Below are positions 8,098-16,699 of a DNA stretch of 63,288 nt, piece by piece. Under the pieces are notes generated by a model. The model saw only the letters and a list, made by a program, of their open reading frames with translations, was not told the origin of the DNA and searched no databases. The stretch comes from FEN-680 sp036845225 (lineage in GTDB: Bacteria > Actinomycetota > Geothermincolia > Fen-727 > Anoxymicrobiaceae), in the NCBI GenBank assembly GCA_036845225.1, contig DAIUEJ010000012.1:1-63288 (forward strand), read 5' to 3'. Both the position numbers and the translations under genes were made by a program. Position 1 is the stretch's first letter; each line of letters begins with the position of its first letter.

Positions 8098-8225
8098 TAT
8101 GGTTGCCCCAATAGTTGAACCGTTTCCAGTCCTTCCAGTGACAATGCTAACACGCGTTCGGAGGTCCTGGCTCGTGTTTCGAGTAGGCGCTCCGCATCAG
8201 CGTGCGTGCTATAATCGAAATCCGC

Positions 8226-8317
8226 GGAGGGGTGCCCGAGTGGCCGTAAGGGAGACGCCTGCTAAGCGTTTTGCCGGGTGAACTGGCACGTGGGTTCGAA
8301 TCCCACCCCCTCCGCCA
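8226..8317 (+). tRNA. tRNA-Ser(GCU)
   Basis: Acceptor GGAGGGG (8226-8232) pairs with CCCCTCC (8307-8313). The anticodon loop CTGCTAA gives anticodon GCT, a long variable arm marks a class II tRNA, and the T arm is GTGGG-TTCGAAT-CCCAC. CCA is encoded (8315-8317). A hairpin containing the tRNA 3' end follows directly. Confidence 0.95.
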
Positions 8318-8342
8318 AAGGGTTCCCCTTTGGCGAAGGGGG
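8306..8342 (+). terminator. Hairpin mirroring the tRNA-Ser(GCU) 3' end
   Basis: The last tRNA bases and the next five (8306-8322, beginning CCCCCTCCG) pair with 8326-8342 (ending GAAGGGGG) with one mismatch and a 3-base loop. The same tail-plus-hairpin is repeated at 8489-8543. Confidence 0.6.
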
Positions 8343-8347
8343 CAGGC

Positions 8348-8447
8348 NNNNNNNNNNNNNNNNNNNNNNNNNNNNNNNNNNNNNNNNNNNNNNNNNNNNN
8401 NNNNNNNNNNNNNNNNNNNNNNNNNNNNNNNNNNNNNNNNNNNNNNN
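8348..8447. other. Scaffold gap (100 N)
   Basis: Exactly 100 undetermined bases, the conventional size for a gap of unknown length. It falls inside tandem tRNA-derived repeats, which probably caused the assembly break. Confidence 1.
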
Positions 8448-8720
8448 ATCTGGGCTGGAGCAACGGGGGACCGCGCGGCGCGTGGGGTGGTTCGAATCCC
8501 ACCCCCTCCGCCAAAGGGTTCCCCTTTGGCGAAGGGGGCAGGCTGAAGGATCCGCGGAGGGGTCACCGCGCGCCGCGAACCACGCTTCTCGACTGGAACA
8601 CACTCAAAGATTAGCAAAAGGCTCGAATCACGTGCCCCGATTTGGCGTTGAGCTTCTCGTGGAATATCTGGGCTGGAGCAACGGGGGACCGCGCGGCGCG
8701 TGGGGTGGTTCGAATCCCAC
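8448..8720 (+). repeat. tRNA-Ser-derived tandem repeat block, with a 162-bp element at 8559-8720
   Basis: A 55-bp sequence ending GGTTCGAATCCCAC occurs at 8448-8502 and again at 8666-8720, identical by eye. The first copy runs into a second copy of the tRNA-Ser(GCU) 3' end and its hairpin (8489-8543 equals 8293-8347). Between the copies, 8551-8563 repeats the sequence at the tRNA 5' boundary (8221-8233). The part from GGGGTCACCGCGCGCCGC (8559) to the second TTCGAATCCCAC (8720) is 162 bp and matches a 162-bp element beside tRNA-Ser(GGA) at 60165-60326. No gene is seen here. Confidence 0.8.
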
Positions 8721-8803
8721 AACTCGATCAGGTCTTCATCAGCACTCTTATATCGAAGTAAGCCTCGCTGTGCTTCGATAAGGCCGGCCGGGCCTGGCTG
8801 GCG

Positions 8804-10117
8804 CTACAGAGAAGGCTCGAACGGTACTTGCCTGTCTTGAGACACAGCGCCTTTGATGAGCCTCGGAAATGCCGTGAGGACCGCAGCCACGAGGATGCAG
8901 GCGACGCCGCCAACGAACAGGGCGAAAGGAGTGGACCGGGTGTCCGCGACGTATCCCATGAACTGGCCGCCGACCGCCGAGAAACCGATGAACGCCATGA
9001 TGTAGAAGCTGACCACGCGCCCGCGCATCTTGCGCTCCGAGCATCCCTGAAGAACGGAGTTGGTCGTCGAGCCCACTACCAGGAATGACATCCCCAGCAT
9101 GAACGATACCAGGCAAAGCAGAGCCAGGTTGCGCGTGGCCGCGAACAGGATCAGGAAGACGCCCAGGACCAGGATGGCCACCTTGACGATGTTCCGCTCT
9201 TTCACGTAGCGGCTCAGGTAAGTCACCAGGGGAGCTCCCACCACCGCGCCGAGGCCGGTCATCCCCAGCACCAGCCCGTACTGGCCTACTCCTTTGTGTA
9301 TCACGTCCTGGACAAGCGCCGGTATCAGGACAATGTAAGAGAACCCGAAGAACGCGACCACAGCCACGGCGAGAAGGAGGTTGACCATCCACTTGCGGTG
9401 CCAGACATACTTCCAGCCTTCGAGCACGTGGTGCCAGATAGAGTCGGATGACTTCTCTATCAACCCGCGCTTCGGCTGTATCACGAGCAGCGCGGCCAGC
9501 ACGAACAGGAAGCTGATGGCGTTTGCGTAGAAGGCGGTCGCCGCCGAGAAATAGACCAGCAGGGCGGCGCCGATGAACGGGCCGATGAACCGTGCCAGGT
9601 TCCACTGCGCGGAGCTCAACGCGATGGCGTTCAGCAGGTCCTCGCGCCTGACCAGGTCCGGAAGGAAAGCCTGCCAGGCGGGGAAGTTGAATGCGAATGC
9701 GACCCCGATTATCGACACCGTCAGGATGATGACGAACTTGTTGTCCACGTTGAACGACGCGGCGATCCCAAGCGCGAAGGCGCCGAGCATCATCACGGTC
9801 TGGCCGATGATGATCACCCAGCGCCGGTTGTGGCGATCCGCGAGCGACCCGGCGAACGGCACGATGAACAGCACGGGGAGGAAGTTCGCCATGTTGACCG
9901 CGCCGACCCACGAGTTCGACTTGAGGATGTTCTTGACGAACCAGAGCAGAGCCGCGGTCTGGACCCACGTCCCGATGTTCGATATCAGCGCGCCGGTCCA
10001 GAGGAACGCGTAATCGCGCTCACCGAAGGCGGAGAGGACTCCGCCCCTGAACAGCGATCTCTTCTGTTCTTCGGGAGGCTCCTCGGCAGCCTCGCCCAGT
10101 TCGTGTGCCATCTTCAT
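8804..10117 (-). CDS. MFS transporter (EntS/enterobactin-exporter-like)
   Basis: 437 residues with about 12 membrane segments. It begins with a charged cytoplasmic stretch, then FLWTGALISNIGTWVQTAAL, the usual first segment of the MFS_3 branch. The inter-helix motif GSLADRHNRRWV (DRHNRR) is the MFS motif A between helices 2 and 3. This branch exports siderophores, drugs or other small molecules by proton antiport; the substrate is unknown. ATG 10117 with AAGG upstream is preferred; a longer open frame upstream has no membrane-protein character. Confidence 0.85.
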   Translation of the reverse strand: MKMAHELGEAAEEPPEEQKRSLFRGGVLSAFGERDYAFLWTGALISNIGTWVQTAALLWFVKNILKSNSWVGAVNMANFLPVLFIVPFAGSLADRHNRRWVIIIGQTVMMLGAFALGIAASFNVDNKFVIILTVSIIGVAFAFNFPAWQAFLPDLVRREDLLNAIALSSAQWNLARFIGPFIGAALLVYFSAATAFYANAISFLFVLAALLVIQPKRGLIEKSSDSIWHHVLEGWKYVWHRKWMVNLLLAVAVVAFFGFSYIVLIPALVQDVIHKGVGQYGLVLGMTGLGAVVGAPLVTYLSRYVKERNIVKVAILVLGVFLILFAATRNLALLCLVSFMLGMSFLVVGSTTNSVLQGCSERKMRGRVVSFYIMAFIGFSAVGGQFMGYVADTRSTPFALFVGGVACILVAAVLTAFPRLIKGAVSQDRQVPFEPSL

Positions 10118-10243
10118 CCTTCGCCGTGTCACGGCCCGACATCTGATTACACGTCCGCGGAGGCTAATCCTGCGCCGGGCGCTGCCAGTCGCTCTCAGGA
10201 GCGCTGGCGCTAACGACCGGCGTTGGCTTAACATCATCTCACC

Positions 10244-10846
10244 ATGGATACGCAGGACATCGCGGGCGCGCCGGCGCCCCCTGGAGCTCAACAAATTTAC
10301 GAGACCGCCAGCCAACTGCACAAGCAGAAGCGGTACGAGGAGATCGTGTCCCTCTGTGAGCAGGCGGAGTCGGTGGGGAACTATAGCGCCGACGTCGCCG
10401 CGGTCCATTCGGTCGCCCTCATGAAGCTCATGCGGGCGGACGAGACGATCGCGTTCCTTCAGCGGATGCTCTACTACTTCCCCTACGACGCGCGGCTGCA
10501 CTTCAACCTGGGCACAGCCTACCAGGCGACGTTCCACAGGCAGGAGGCGAGCAACGAGTTCCGGATCGCCAAACGGCTCGACCCGGTTAGAGTCGGGCGG
10601 AAGGTGGACCGCCTGGTGGGGCTGCGGATAGGCATCGCGGCCGCGTCGTTTGCTGTCTTCTTTGCGGCGTTCTTCTTCTGGCCGCACACAAGGTGGCTGA
10701 TCGTCGGAATGATCGCGCTGTTAATGGCGCTGACCGTGGTCGCGATGGTGAACGCGATAAAGTTGAGGTCGACCAACAGGATGCTGATCGATGCGGGCGT
10801 CTTTGTCCTGTGGATCGTCCTGATGATAGTCGTGCTGACCATCTGA
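10244..10846 (+). CDS. TPR-containing membrane protein
   Basis: 200 residues. Residues about 17-115 form tetratricopeptide-type helical pairs (YETASQLHKQKRYEEIVSLC and LHFNLGTAYQATFHRQEASN). Three hydrophobic segments follow near 127-147, 152-171 and 180-200. The TPR part probably faces the cytoplasm and binds a protein partner, but nothing identifies it. It is divergent from the MFS gene and 26 bp upstream of the lipoprotein hydrolase. Confidence 0.7.
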   Translation: MDTQDIAGAPAPPGAQQIYETASQLHKQKRYEEIVSLCEQAESVGNYSADVAAVHSVALMKLMRADETIAFLQRMLYYFPYDARLHFNLGTAYQATFHRQEASNEFRIAKRLDPVRVGRKVDRLVGLRIGIAAASFAVFFAAFFFWPHTRWLIVGMIALLMALTVVAMVNAIKLRSTNRMLIDAGVFVLWIVLMIVVLTI

Positions 10847-10872
10847 GTCGGCTGCCGAAAGTGGGGTGCTGG

Positions 10873-11832
10873 ATGCGCAAGATGCTCGCTGTCCTCCTTG
10901 CCGCGGCGATGGTCGCCGGCGTGTTCGCCCTGGGCGGTTGCGGCAAGAAGACTGCCCGGCCGGTGTCCAGAGAGTCTCTCACCGAGACGGTCCAGGTCGG
11001 CGACATCACGATCGCGTACCGCGTCTACGGGGGCACCCGGTCCTACCCCCTCATCATGATAATGGGCTACGGTGCCTCGCAGGACGCGTGGGACCCTAAC
11101 GTGCTCAGGGACCTCGCCAGGCAGTACAAAGTGATTACCTTCGACAATCGGGGAATCGGTGACTCGACGACTGGGTACAGCAAGTTCACCATCCCGCAGT
11201 TCGCCGACGATACGGCCGGCCTCATGCAAGCCCTGTCCATCAAGCAGGCCGATGTGCTGGGCTGGTCGATGGGGACCTACATCGCCCAGGAACTGATCCT
11301 GCGGCACCCCGGTGTCGTCAACAAGCTCGTACTCTATGCCGGAGACTGTGGCGGGACCCAGGCAATAAAGCCACAGCCCTCCGTCGTCCAGACGCTCGTG
11401 GACGCGTCCGGCACGCTGACCGAGCGAGGCGAAAGGCTGCTCCCGCTGCTGTTCCCCGCTCCCTGGCTCGCGAAGAAATCCAATCAGGCATATCTCAAGA
11501 GAACGCTGGGCGCTTCGCCGCAGGAACGGGTCCCCTCTGACAACGTGATGAAGCAAGGGCTCGCCATAGCCGGCTGGGGCGGGAGCTACGACCGGCTCCC
11601 GACGATCACGAGCCCGGCGCTCGTGGTCACCGGCACCGACGATGTGATAATCCCGCCCGGCAACACCGCCATCATCGCGAACCGCGTTCCAGGGGCCTGG
11701 ACGTCCTACCTGAGGGGCGGCGGGCACGGGGTGATGTTCCAGTATCCCCACGAGTTCGCGAAAATCCTGCTGGGCTTCCTGTCATCGCCTCAGGGTCTCA
11801 TCAGGAAACCGACCGCTGGAATGTTCTGGTAG
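10873..11832 (+). CDS. Lipoprotein alpha/beta hydrolase
   Basis: 319 residues. The signal peptide ends in a lipobox (ALGGC), so the enzyme should be lipid-anchored outside the membrane. The fold shows VYGGTRSYPLIMIMGYGAS, the FDNRGIGDS oxyanion region, the nucleophile elbow GWSMG (near residue 131) and a late GGGHGVMFQ with the catalytic His. Family members are esterases or lipases; the substrate is unknown. A close paralog lies at 55359-56288, sharing LVLYAGDCGGTQ (LVSYAGDCGGTQ there). ATG 10873 is chosen for the clean signal peptide. Its last 32 bases overlap the convergent ABC permease gene. Confidence 0.85.
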   Translation: MRKMLAVLLAAAMVAGVFALGGCGKKTARPVSRESLTETVQVGDITIAYRVYGGTRSYPLIMIMGYGASQDAWDPNVLRDLARQYKVITFDNRGIGDSTTGYSKFTIPQFADDTAGLMQALSIKQADVLGWSMGTYIAQELILRHPGVVNKLVLYAGDCGGTQAIKPQPSVVQTLVDASGTLTERGERLLPLLFPAPWLAKKSNQAYLKRTLGASPQERVPSDNVMKQGLAIAGWGGSYDRLPTITSPALVVTGTDDVIIPPGNTAIIANRVPGAWTSYLRGGGHGVMFQYPHEFAKILLGFLSSPQGLIRKPTAGMFW

Positions 11833-12562
11833 CCCACACCATGACGATGACCGTCAGCGGGACCATGAACATGAACGCGTACGCGACTTTCGCGCTCAGG
11901 ATGTTCCCCGCCTGCAGTTGCCGGCCCGCCTCAACGACGTAGTACGCCGGGTTCAGGTGCGCGATGACCTGAAGCCACTTCGGCGCCAGTTCCATCGGGA
12001 GCAGCATCCCCGACAGGAGGATGACGGGCAGGTTGATCCCCTGGACGATCGGCGAGAGCTTGTCCTCGTCCCCCAGGATTACGCCCAGGGCGTTTCCGAA
12101 CGATGACGTCGTGATGAGGATCATCGCGAGCAGGACGAGCTCCACGAGGAACCCGGGGACATTGAGATCGAAGCCGAACGGTATCGCGATAATGACGAAA
12201 AAGACGACGACCACCGTCATGTTGACGAGGTCGCGCAGGACGCGTCCGGCCAGAAGGGAGAACCTGCTGGTCGGCGTCACGCGCATCCGCTCCAGCACCC
12301 CGTTTTTGACCTCGTCGATCATGGTGTAGCCCACGAAGAGCCCGCTCAAGAACGCGACAATCACCAGCAGGCCGGGGATGAAGGCGTTCAATACGTGGCC
12401 GGGGGTCACGCCCGGAATGCCCGTGAGATGGTTCAGCAGCGGCGCGAAGAGGACCAGGTAAACGATCGGCGTGCTCATGCTGATTATGATGAACACGGGA
12501 TTGCGAAGGGTCTCCAGCATCTTCCGTTTGAACAGCAGGCCGATGTCGACGAAGAGTTTCAC
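11801..12562 (-). CDS. ABC-2 type exporter permease (DrrB-like)
   Basis: 253 residues with six hydrophobic segments and the typical MLETLRNPVFIIISMSTPIV start, an ERMRVTPTSR loop after the second helix and the LSGMLLPMELAP motif before the last helices. It is the membrane half of an exporter with the ATPase encoded 7 bases upstream. Cargo is unknown; the DrrAB branch usually exports drugs or lipids. The 3' end overlaps the opposing hydrolase gene. Confidence 0.88.
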   Translation of the reverse strand: MKLFVDIGLLFKRKMLETLRNPVFIIISMSTPIVYLVLFAPLLNHLTGIPGVTPGHVLNAFIPGLLVIVAFLSGLFVGYTMIDEVKNGVLERMRVTPTSRFSLLAGRVLRDLVNMTVVVVFFVIIAIPFGFDLNVPGFLVELVLLAMILITTSSFGNALGVILGDEDKLSPIVQGINLPVILLSGMLLPMELAPKWLQVIAHLNPAYYVVEAGRQLQAGNILSAKVAYAFMFMVPLTVIVMVWATRTFQRSVS

Positions 12563-12569
12563 GGCTGCC

Positions 12570-13550
12570 TCATCCCTCTGGCGTCAGGTCGCGGAGCGAG
12601 TAGCCGGTCTTCTGGAGGAACACGTCGTCCAGTGTGGCCTCGACCAGCTTCACCGTTTCGAGCACGAACCTCTGCTCGTCGAGCATACGCATGAGCCTCG
12701 GCAGGCCGGTGGCGAGGTCTCCCACGCAGAGCCTTACGTGCCCGTCCTCAACGCCGGCCTCGAGCACGAAGTCCTCGTGCCTCAACTTGTCGAGCAGCGC
12801 CGCTTCGTTCTCCTCGTGGCGCTCGACGCTTATCGTGATGCAGTCGTGGGATACTTCCTTCTTCAACTCGTCGGGGGTCCCCTCATCCACGATCTTACCC
12901 TCGTCCATGATCGCGAGCCTGTCGCAGAGGGCGTCTGCTTCGTCGAGGTAGTGCGTGGTGATGAAGATGGTGGCGCCTTCCGATCGGAGCTTGTTGATCT
13001 GCGCCCAGAGGTTCGCCCTGTTCTGAGGGTCGAGGCCGGTTGTCGGCTCGTCCAGGAAGAGGACCTGCGGGCGGTTCATGAGGCCGATGGCGACGTCCAG
13101 GCGCCGGCGCTGGCCGCCCGAGTAGGTGTATGCGACGCGGTCGGCGAACCCCGCGAGGTCGAGCAGATCGATCAGTTCCGCGGCGCGCGCCTTGGTGTCG
13201 GCCTTGCTCATCCCGTACAGGCGGCCCTGCAGGACCAGGTTCTCGCGGCCGGTAGCCGGCAGGTCGGAACCCCCGCTCTGCCCGACGTAGCCGATGTTGC
13301 GCCGCACTTTGTCCGGCTCCTTGCGCACGTCGAACCCGGCCACCAGGGCGCGGCCCGCGTCCGGCGGGATCAAAGTGGTGAGCATTCGAAGGGTGGTGGT
13401 CTTGCCCGCGCCGTTCGGCCCGAGGAACCCGAAGATCTCACCGGGCATGACCGAAAGGTCGACGCCGTCGACGGCTTTGACCACGCCTTTCCTCGAGGAA
13501 AAGTATTTCTTCAGGTCCTCCGTCAGCACTACTGGATCAGCGGCCATCAC
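12570..13550 (-). CDS. ABC exporter ATP-binding protein (DrrA-like)
   Basis: 326 residues. Walker A GPNGAGKTT (near 44-52), Q-loop region YVGQSGG, signature YSGGQRRR (near 143), Walker B VLFLDEPTTGLDP, and H-loop TTHYLDEA are all intact. A roughly 90-residue C-terminal extension is typical of daunorubicin-resistance ATPases. It drives the permease at 11801-12562 by ATP hydrolysis at the cytoplasmic face. The genes are in one operon, ATPase first. Confidence 0.92.
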   Translation of the reverse strand: MMAADPVVLTEDLKKYFSSRKGVVKAVDGVDLSVMPGEIFGFLGPNGAGKTTTLRMLTTLIPPDAGRALVAGFDVRKEPDKVRRNIGYVGQSGGSDLPATGRENLVLQGRLYGMSKADTKARAAELIDLLDLAGFADRVAYTYSGGQRRRLDVAIGLMNRPQVLFLDEPTTGLDPQNRANLWAQINKLRSEGATIFITTHYLDEADALCDRLAIMDEGKIVDEGTPDELKKEVSHDCITISVERHEENEAALLDKLRHEDFVLEAGVEDGHVRLCVGDLATGLPRLMRMLDEQRFVLETVKLVEATLDDVFLQKTGYSLRDLTPEG

Positions 13551-13770
13551 AACATCTCCTGAGCGTAAGGTGAAGTCAAGATCATCGAATACCTATCCTA
13601 TACCGCTTTCGGGGCGACCATCCTGCCTGTTTGTATGGTTGCAGTCCTTAACCATCTTTTAACGCGCGATTAATCCCTGGTTCACGGCGCCGGCCGTTAA
13701 TGGTAGCAGCAGCAGGAAGGTACGGATGACTCGCCGGCCCGGGCGGCACAGGAGAAAAGGGGTGGTCTCA

Positions 13771-16014
13771 ATGAGTAAGACAACTGTCAGGTGCCTGGTG
13801 CTCCTGGTGCTGGCGGCGTTGCTGATCGGGCTCGTCCTCGTGGCGCTCGCCGGCGAGACCGCTGCCCAGTCCGACCTCCAGCGGGAGAGCCAGGACCCTT
13901 CGTTCCACCGTGAGTTCGGGATCTTCTATGACGAGGCGAGCGGCTTCGTGTACGTCTCGGACTCGCTCCGCAACCGCATTATCAAGACGAAGATGGACGG
14001 GAGCGGCTGGGTGGCGCTCGGCACCCTCGGGGCGGGCGTCGGTCAGTTCAAAGACCCCCGGGGCATTTACTTCGACGCGGCGACCGGCAACGTCTACGTC
14101 ACCGACACCGGCAACCACCGCATCGTCCGCACCCGGATGGACGGCAGCAACTGGGCGACCGTGGGCTCGCAGGGCTCCGGCGATAACCAGTTCTACTATC
14201 CCCGCGGCATCTGGTACGACCCGGCGAGCGAGTACGTGTACGTCCCCGACACCTGCAACCACAGGATCGCGCGGGTGAAGATGGACGGCAGCGGTTGGGC
14301 GACGCTTGGTTCAGAGGGTCGTTCGACGGGACAGTTCCTGACGCCTCGAGGCGTCCAGTACGACGCGGCAAGCGGGCTCCTCTATATCACCGACACCGGC
14401 AACAACCGCGTGGTCAGGTGCTCGTGGAACGGCGGTGGTTGGACCACGCTCGGGTCCTTCGGCCGCGGCACGAAGCAGCTCCGCGAGCCGAGGGGGCTGC
14501 ACTACGATGCCGCTTCGGGCCTTCTCTATATCGCGGACCACGGCAACCACCGGATAGTGTCCACGAAGATGGACGGAAGTGAATGGAGGACCTACGGCTC
14601 GTTCGGCAGCGGCGTCGGCAACTTCTTCTTCCCGCGAGGCATCTCACTGGACGCGGCCACCGGCACCGCTTACGTCGCCGACACATTCAACGACCGCATC
14701 GTCGCCACGAAGATGGACGGCGGCGGCTGGCAGAGCCTGGGCGTCCGCTGGCGTCCGTACGCGTGGTACTTCGCGGAAGGCACGACCCGCGGCGAGTTCT
14801 CGATGTACCTGACGATCTGCAACCCGGGCGAGATCGATGCCACGGTCAACGTCCAGTACATGCTGAGCGACGGCACCCAGGTCCCGCAGACGGTCACCGT
14901 CATCGCCCACTCGCGCTACACCATCGACGTCAAGCAGGTCCTCGGGCCGGACAAGGACTTTGCGACAAAGGTGACCTCAGAGCAGCCTGTGATCGTGGAG
15001 CGCCCGATGTACTTCCACTACCGCAAGCGCTGGCCGGGCGGCAACGTGGTCATGGGCAAGAACATGCCGGACAACACGTTCTACTTCGCCGAGGGCACGA
15101 CCCGGGAGGGGTTCCAGACGTACCTGTGCATGCAGAACCCGAACCCTGACCCCGCCAGCGCCAGGATGACGTACATGTTCGATGGGGCTGACCCCCAGGT
15201 CCAGGACGTGGTGATTCCGCCGCACAGCAGGACGACCATCGACGTGAACGAGCAGGTCGGCCCCGACAGGGACGTCTCGATCACCATCGAGAGCGACCTG
15301 CCGATAATGGCCGAGCGCCCGATGTACTTCAAGTACCAGGGGCGGATAACCGGCGGGCACGTGGTGATCGGCGCGACCGAGCCTGACACGCACTTCTACC
15401 TGGCGGAAGGCACGACCAGGGCCGGCTTCACAACCTATCTCTGCATACTGAACCCGGGCGAAGCCGCGGCGAACGTGACGCTGCGTTACCTCTTCACCGA
15501 CGGCCGGGTGCTCGAGAAGACGGTGGCGGTCGAAGGCAAGTCGCGCCACACGGTCGATGTCGCCAACGACGTCGGCGGAGAGAAAGACGTGGCGATCGAG
15601 ATCATCTCGGACCAGCCGGTGGTGGTCGAGCGGCCGATGTACTTCGTGTACCACGGGGTCATCATCGGCGGCCACAACGTGATAGCGACCACCGACCCCG
15701 GCACCGAGTTCCTGTTCGCAGAGGGCACCACCAGGCCGGGCTTCGACGAGTGGCTCTGCATGATGAACCCCGGCGACACGGACGCGAGCGTGACCATGAC
15801 GTTCATGTTCTCGGACGGGACCACGAAGGACCAGCCGCTGACGGTCGGGGCACACAGCAGGGCGACGGTGTTCGTGAGGGACATAGTGCCCGACGGGCTG
15901 GACGTCTCGGTGAAGATAACCTCGAGCCAGCCCATAGTGGTCGAGCGCCCGATGTACTTTAACTTCAACGGCAACACCACGGGCGGCAGCGACACGATGG
16001 GCTTCAGCGAATAG
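13771..16014 (+). CDS. Secreted NHL beta-propeller protein with four AEGTTR-type repeats
   Basis: 747 residues with an N-terminal signal segment. Six repeats of about 48 residues follow (YDAASGxxYxxDTxNxRIxxTKMDGSGW then xxPRG), forming a six-bladed NHL propeller. After WYFAEGTTRGEF come four repeats of about 105 residues, each with an AEGTTR-type start, CxxNPG, a hydrophobic strand, HSRxTxDV, VVERPMYF and GGHxVI. No membrane anchor is seen at the C terminus. Such proteins are abundant in uncultured Actinomycetota and are probably extracellular binding or surface proteins (inference). ATG 13771 follows AAAAGGGGTGG. Two strong hairpins follow the stop. Confidence 0.88.
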   Translation: MSKTTVRCLVLLVLAALLIGLVLVALAGETAAQSDLQRESQDPSFHREFGIFYDEASGFVYVSDSLRNRIIKTKMDGSGWVALGTLGAGVGQFKDPRGIYFDAATGNVYVTDTGNHRIVRTRMDGSNWATVGSQGSGDNQFYYPRGIWYDPASEYVYVPDTCNHRIARVKMDGSGWATLGSEGRSTGQFLTPRGVQYDAASGLLYITDTGNNRVVRCSWNGGGWTTLGSFGRGTKQLREPRGLHYDAASGLLYIADHGNHRIVSTKMDGSEWRTYGSFGSGVGNFFFPRGISLDAATGTAYVADTFNDRIVATKMDGGGWQSLGVRWRPYAWYFAEGTTRGEFSMYLTICNPGEIDATVNVQYMLSDGTQVPQTVTVIAHSRYTIDVKQVLGPDKDFATKVTSEQPVIVERPMYFHYRKRWPGGNVVMGKNMPDNTFYFAEGTTREGFQTYLCMQNPNPDPASARMTYMFDGADPQVQDVVIPPHSRTTIDVNEQVGPDRDVSITIESDLPIMAERPMYFKYQGRITGGHVVIGATEPDTHFYLAEGTTRAGFTTYLCILNPGEAAANVTLRYLFTDGRVLEKTVAVEGKSRHTVDVANDVGGEKDVAIEIISDQPVVVERPMYFVYHGVIIGGHNVIATTDPGTEFLFAEGTTRPGFDEWLCMMNPGDTDASVTMTFMFSDGTTKDQPLTVGAHSRATVFVRDIVPDGLDVSVKITSSQPIVVERPMYFNFNGNTTGGSDTMGFSE

Positions 16015-16020
16015 ACAAAA

Positions 16021-16051
16021 TGCACCACCGGGGTCAGGCACCGGTGGTGCA
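16021..16051 (+). terminator. Hairpin TGCACCACCGG with GGGGTCAGGCACC in the loop
   Basis: TGCACCACCGG (16021-16031) pairs with CCGGTGGTGCA (16041-16051), seven bases after the NHL gene stop. The loop and flanks hold GGGGTCAGGCACC, repeated elsewhere in the window. Confidence 0.6.
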
Positions 16052-16061
16052 TTCAGGACCC

Positions 16062-16095
16062 GAGGCGGCGCCCGGAACAGACCGGGCGCCGCCTC
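16062..16095. terminator. 14-bp perfect hairpin
   Basis: GAGGCGGCGCCCGG (16062-16075) pairs perfectly with CCGGGCGCCGCCTC (16082-16095) over a 6-base loop. A GGGTCTGACCCC palindrome follows at 16115-16126. Both lie between convergent genes. Confidence 0.65.
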
Positions 16096-16133
16096 ATGTC
16101 CGCTAAACAAAAAAGGGTCTGACCCCGAGAAGT

Positions 16134-16412
16134 TTAGCCAGCGGTGATGGACGGGGACTCGCTGGCCTCCCGGCCAACCGGGCCCTCCTCAAGGTACATG
16201 TCCTCCTGCTCTATGTGATCCATCGCAAGAGGCTCGACCTGTCTCCAACCGGCCTCGAGCTCGTCGGGCAGGAGCCGGCCGATCGCCGTCTCTTCCTCGG
16301 GTAGCATCGCCTTCAGCGCGCCGACGACGACGCGGACGACCCTGTCGGCGTCCTGAATGCTCTCGGCTTGCAGGCCTTCTCTGACAGCCTCCAGGAAATC
16401 CTCGACCTTCAT
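16134..16412 (-). CDS. DUF2267 protein
   Basis: 92 residues. It shows the DUF2267 helical pattern: VEDFLEAVREGL, then DADRVVRVVVGALKAMLPEEE, then LPDELEAGW. These small acidic proteins often occur near stress or phage-shock genes, but their function is unknown. ATG 16412 is chosen because AAGGGGTGG lies upstream; the longer open frame has no site. It is convergent with the NHL gene and divergent from the tRNA-Arg. Confidence 0.75.
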   Translation of the reverse strand: MKVEDFLEAVREGLQAESIQDADRVVRVVVGALKAMLPEEETAIGRLLPDELEAGWRQVEPLAMDHIEQEDMYLEEGPVGREASESPSITAG

Positions 16413-16536
16413 TGTGGCCACCCCTTTGCCTCTAAGAGTTGTTACATCCGTAGACTTCAGTGGGGTAGGGGCAAGTCCTGCGCCATTCATGGCGGCGCGC
16501 TGGGGCTATTGGTATACTTTGTTCTCGGACAAGCGC

Positions 16537-16613
16537 GCGCCCGTAGCTCAATTGGATAGAGCGTCCGGCTACGGACCGGGAGGTTCGGGGTTCGAGTCCC
16601 TGCGGGCGTGCCA
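16537..16613 (+). tRNA. tRNA-Arg(ACG)
   Basis: Acceptor GCGCCCG (16537-16543) pairs with CGGGCGT, the D arm has AGCTCAATTGGATAGAGC, and the anticodon loop CTACGGA in a TCCGG stem gives ACG. The T arm is GGGTTCGAGTCCC. CCA is encoded at 16611-16613. The ACG wobble A is the expected substrate of the tadA gene 1.3 kb downstream. Confidence 0.95.
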
Positions 16614-16666
16614 GCCCCAGCCCAATTTCACCCTAAGAACTGGATGACTCTTCACCCCCACCCCAA

Positions 16667-16689
16667 CCCTCCCCCCTCAAGGGGGAGGG
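16667..16689 (-). terminator. Hairpin CCCTCCCCC / GGGGGAGGG
   Basis: Nine-bp perfect stem (16667-16675 with 16681-16689) with a 5-base loop, directly after the agmatinase stop on the minus strand and after the tRNA on the plus strand. Confidence 0.55.
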
Positions 16690-16699
16690 AGCCACAAAC

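Noticed and set aside
8804..10687. 627-residue form of the MFS protein
   Set aside because: The extension overlaps the divergent TPR gene; ATG 10117 gives a normal MFS length.
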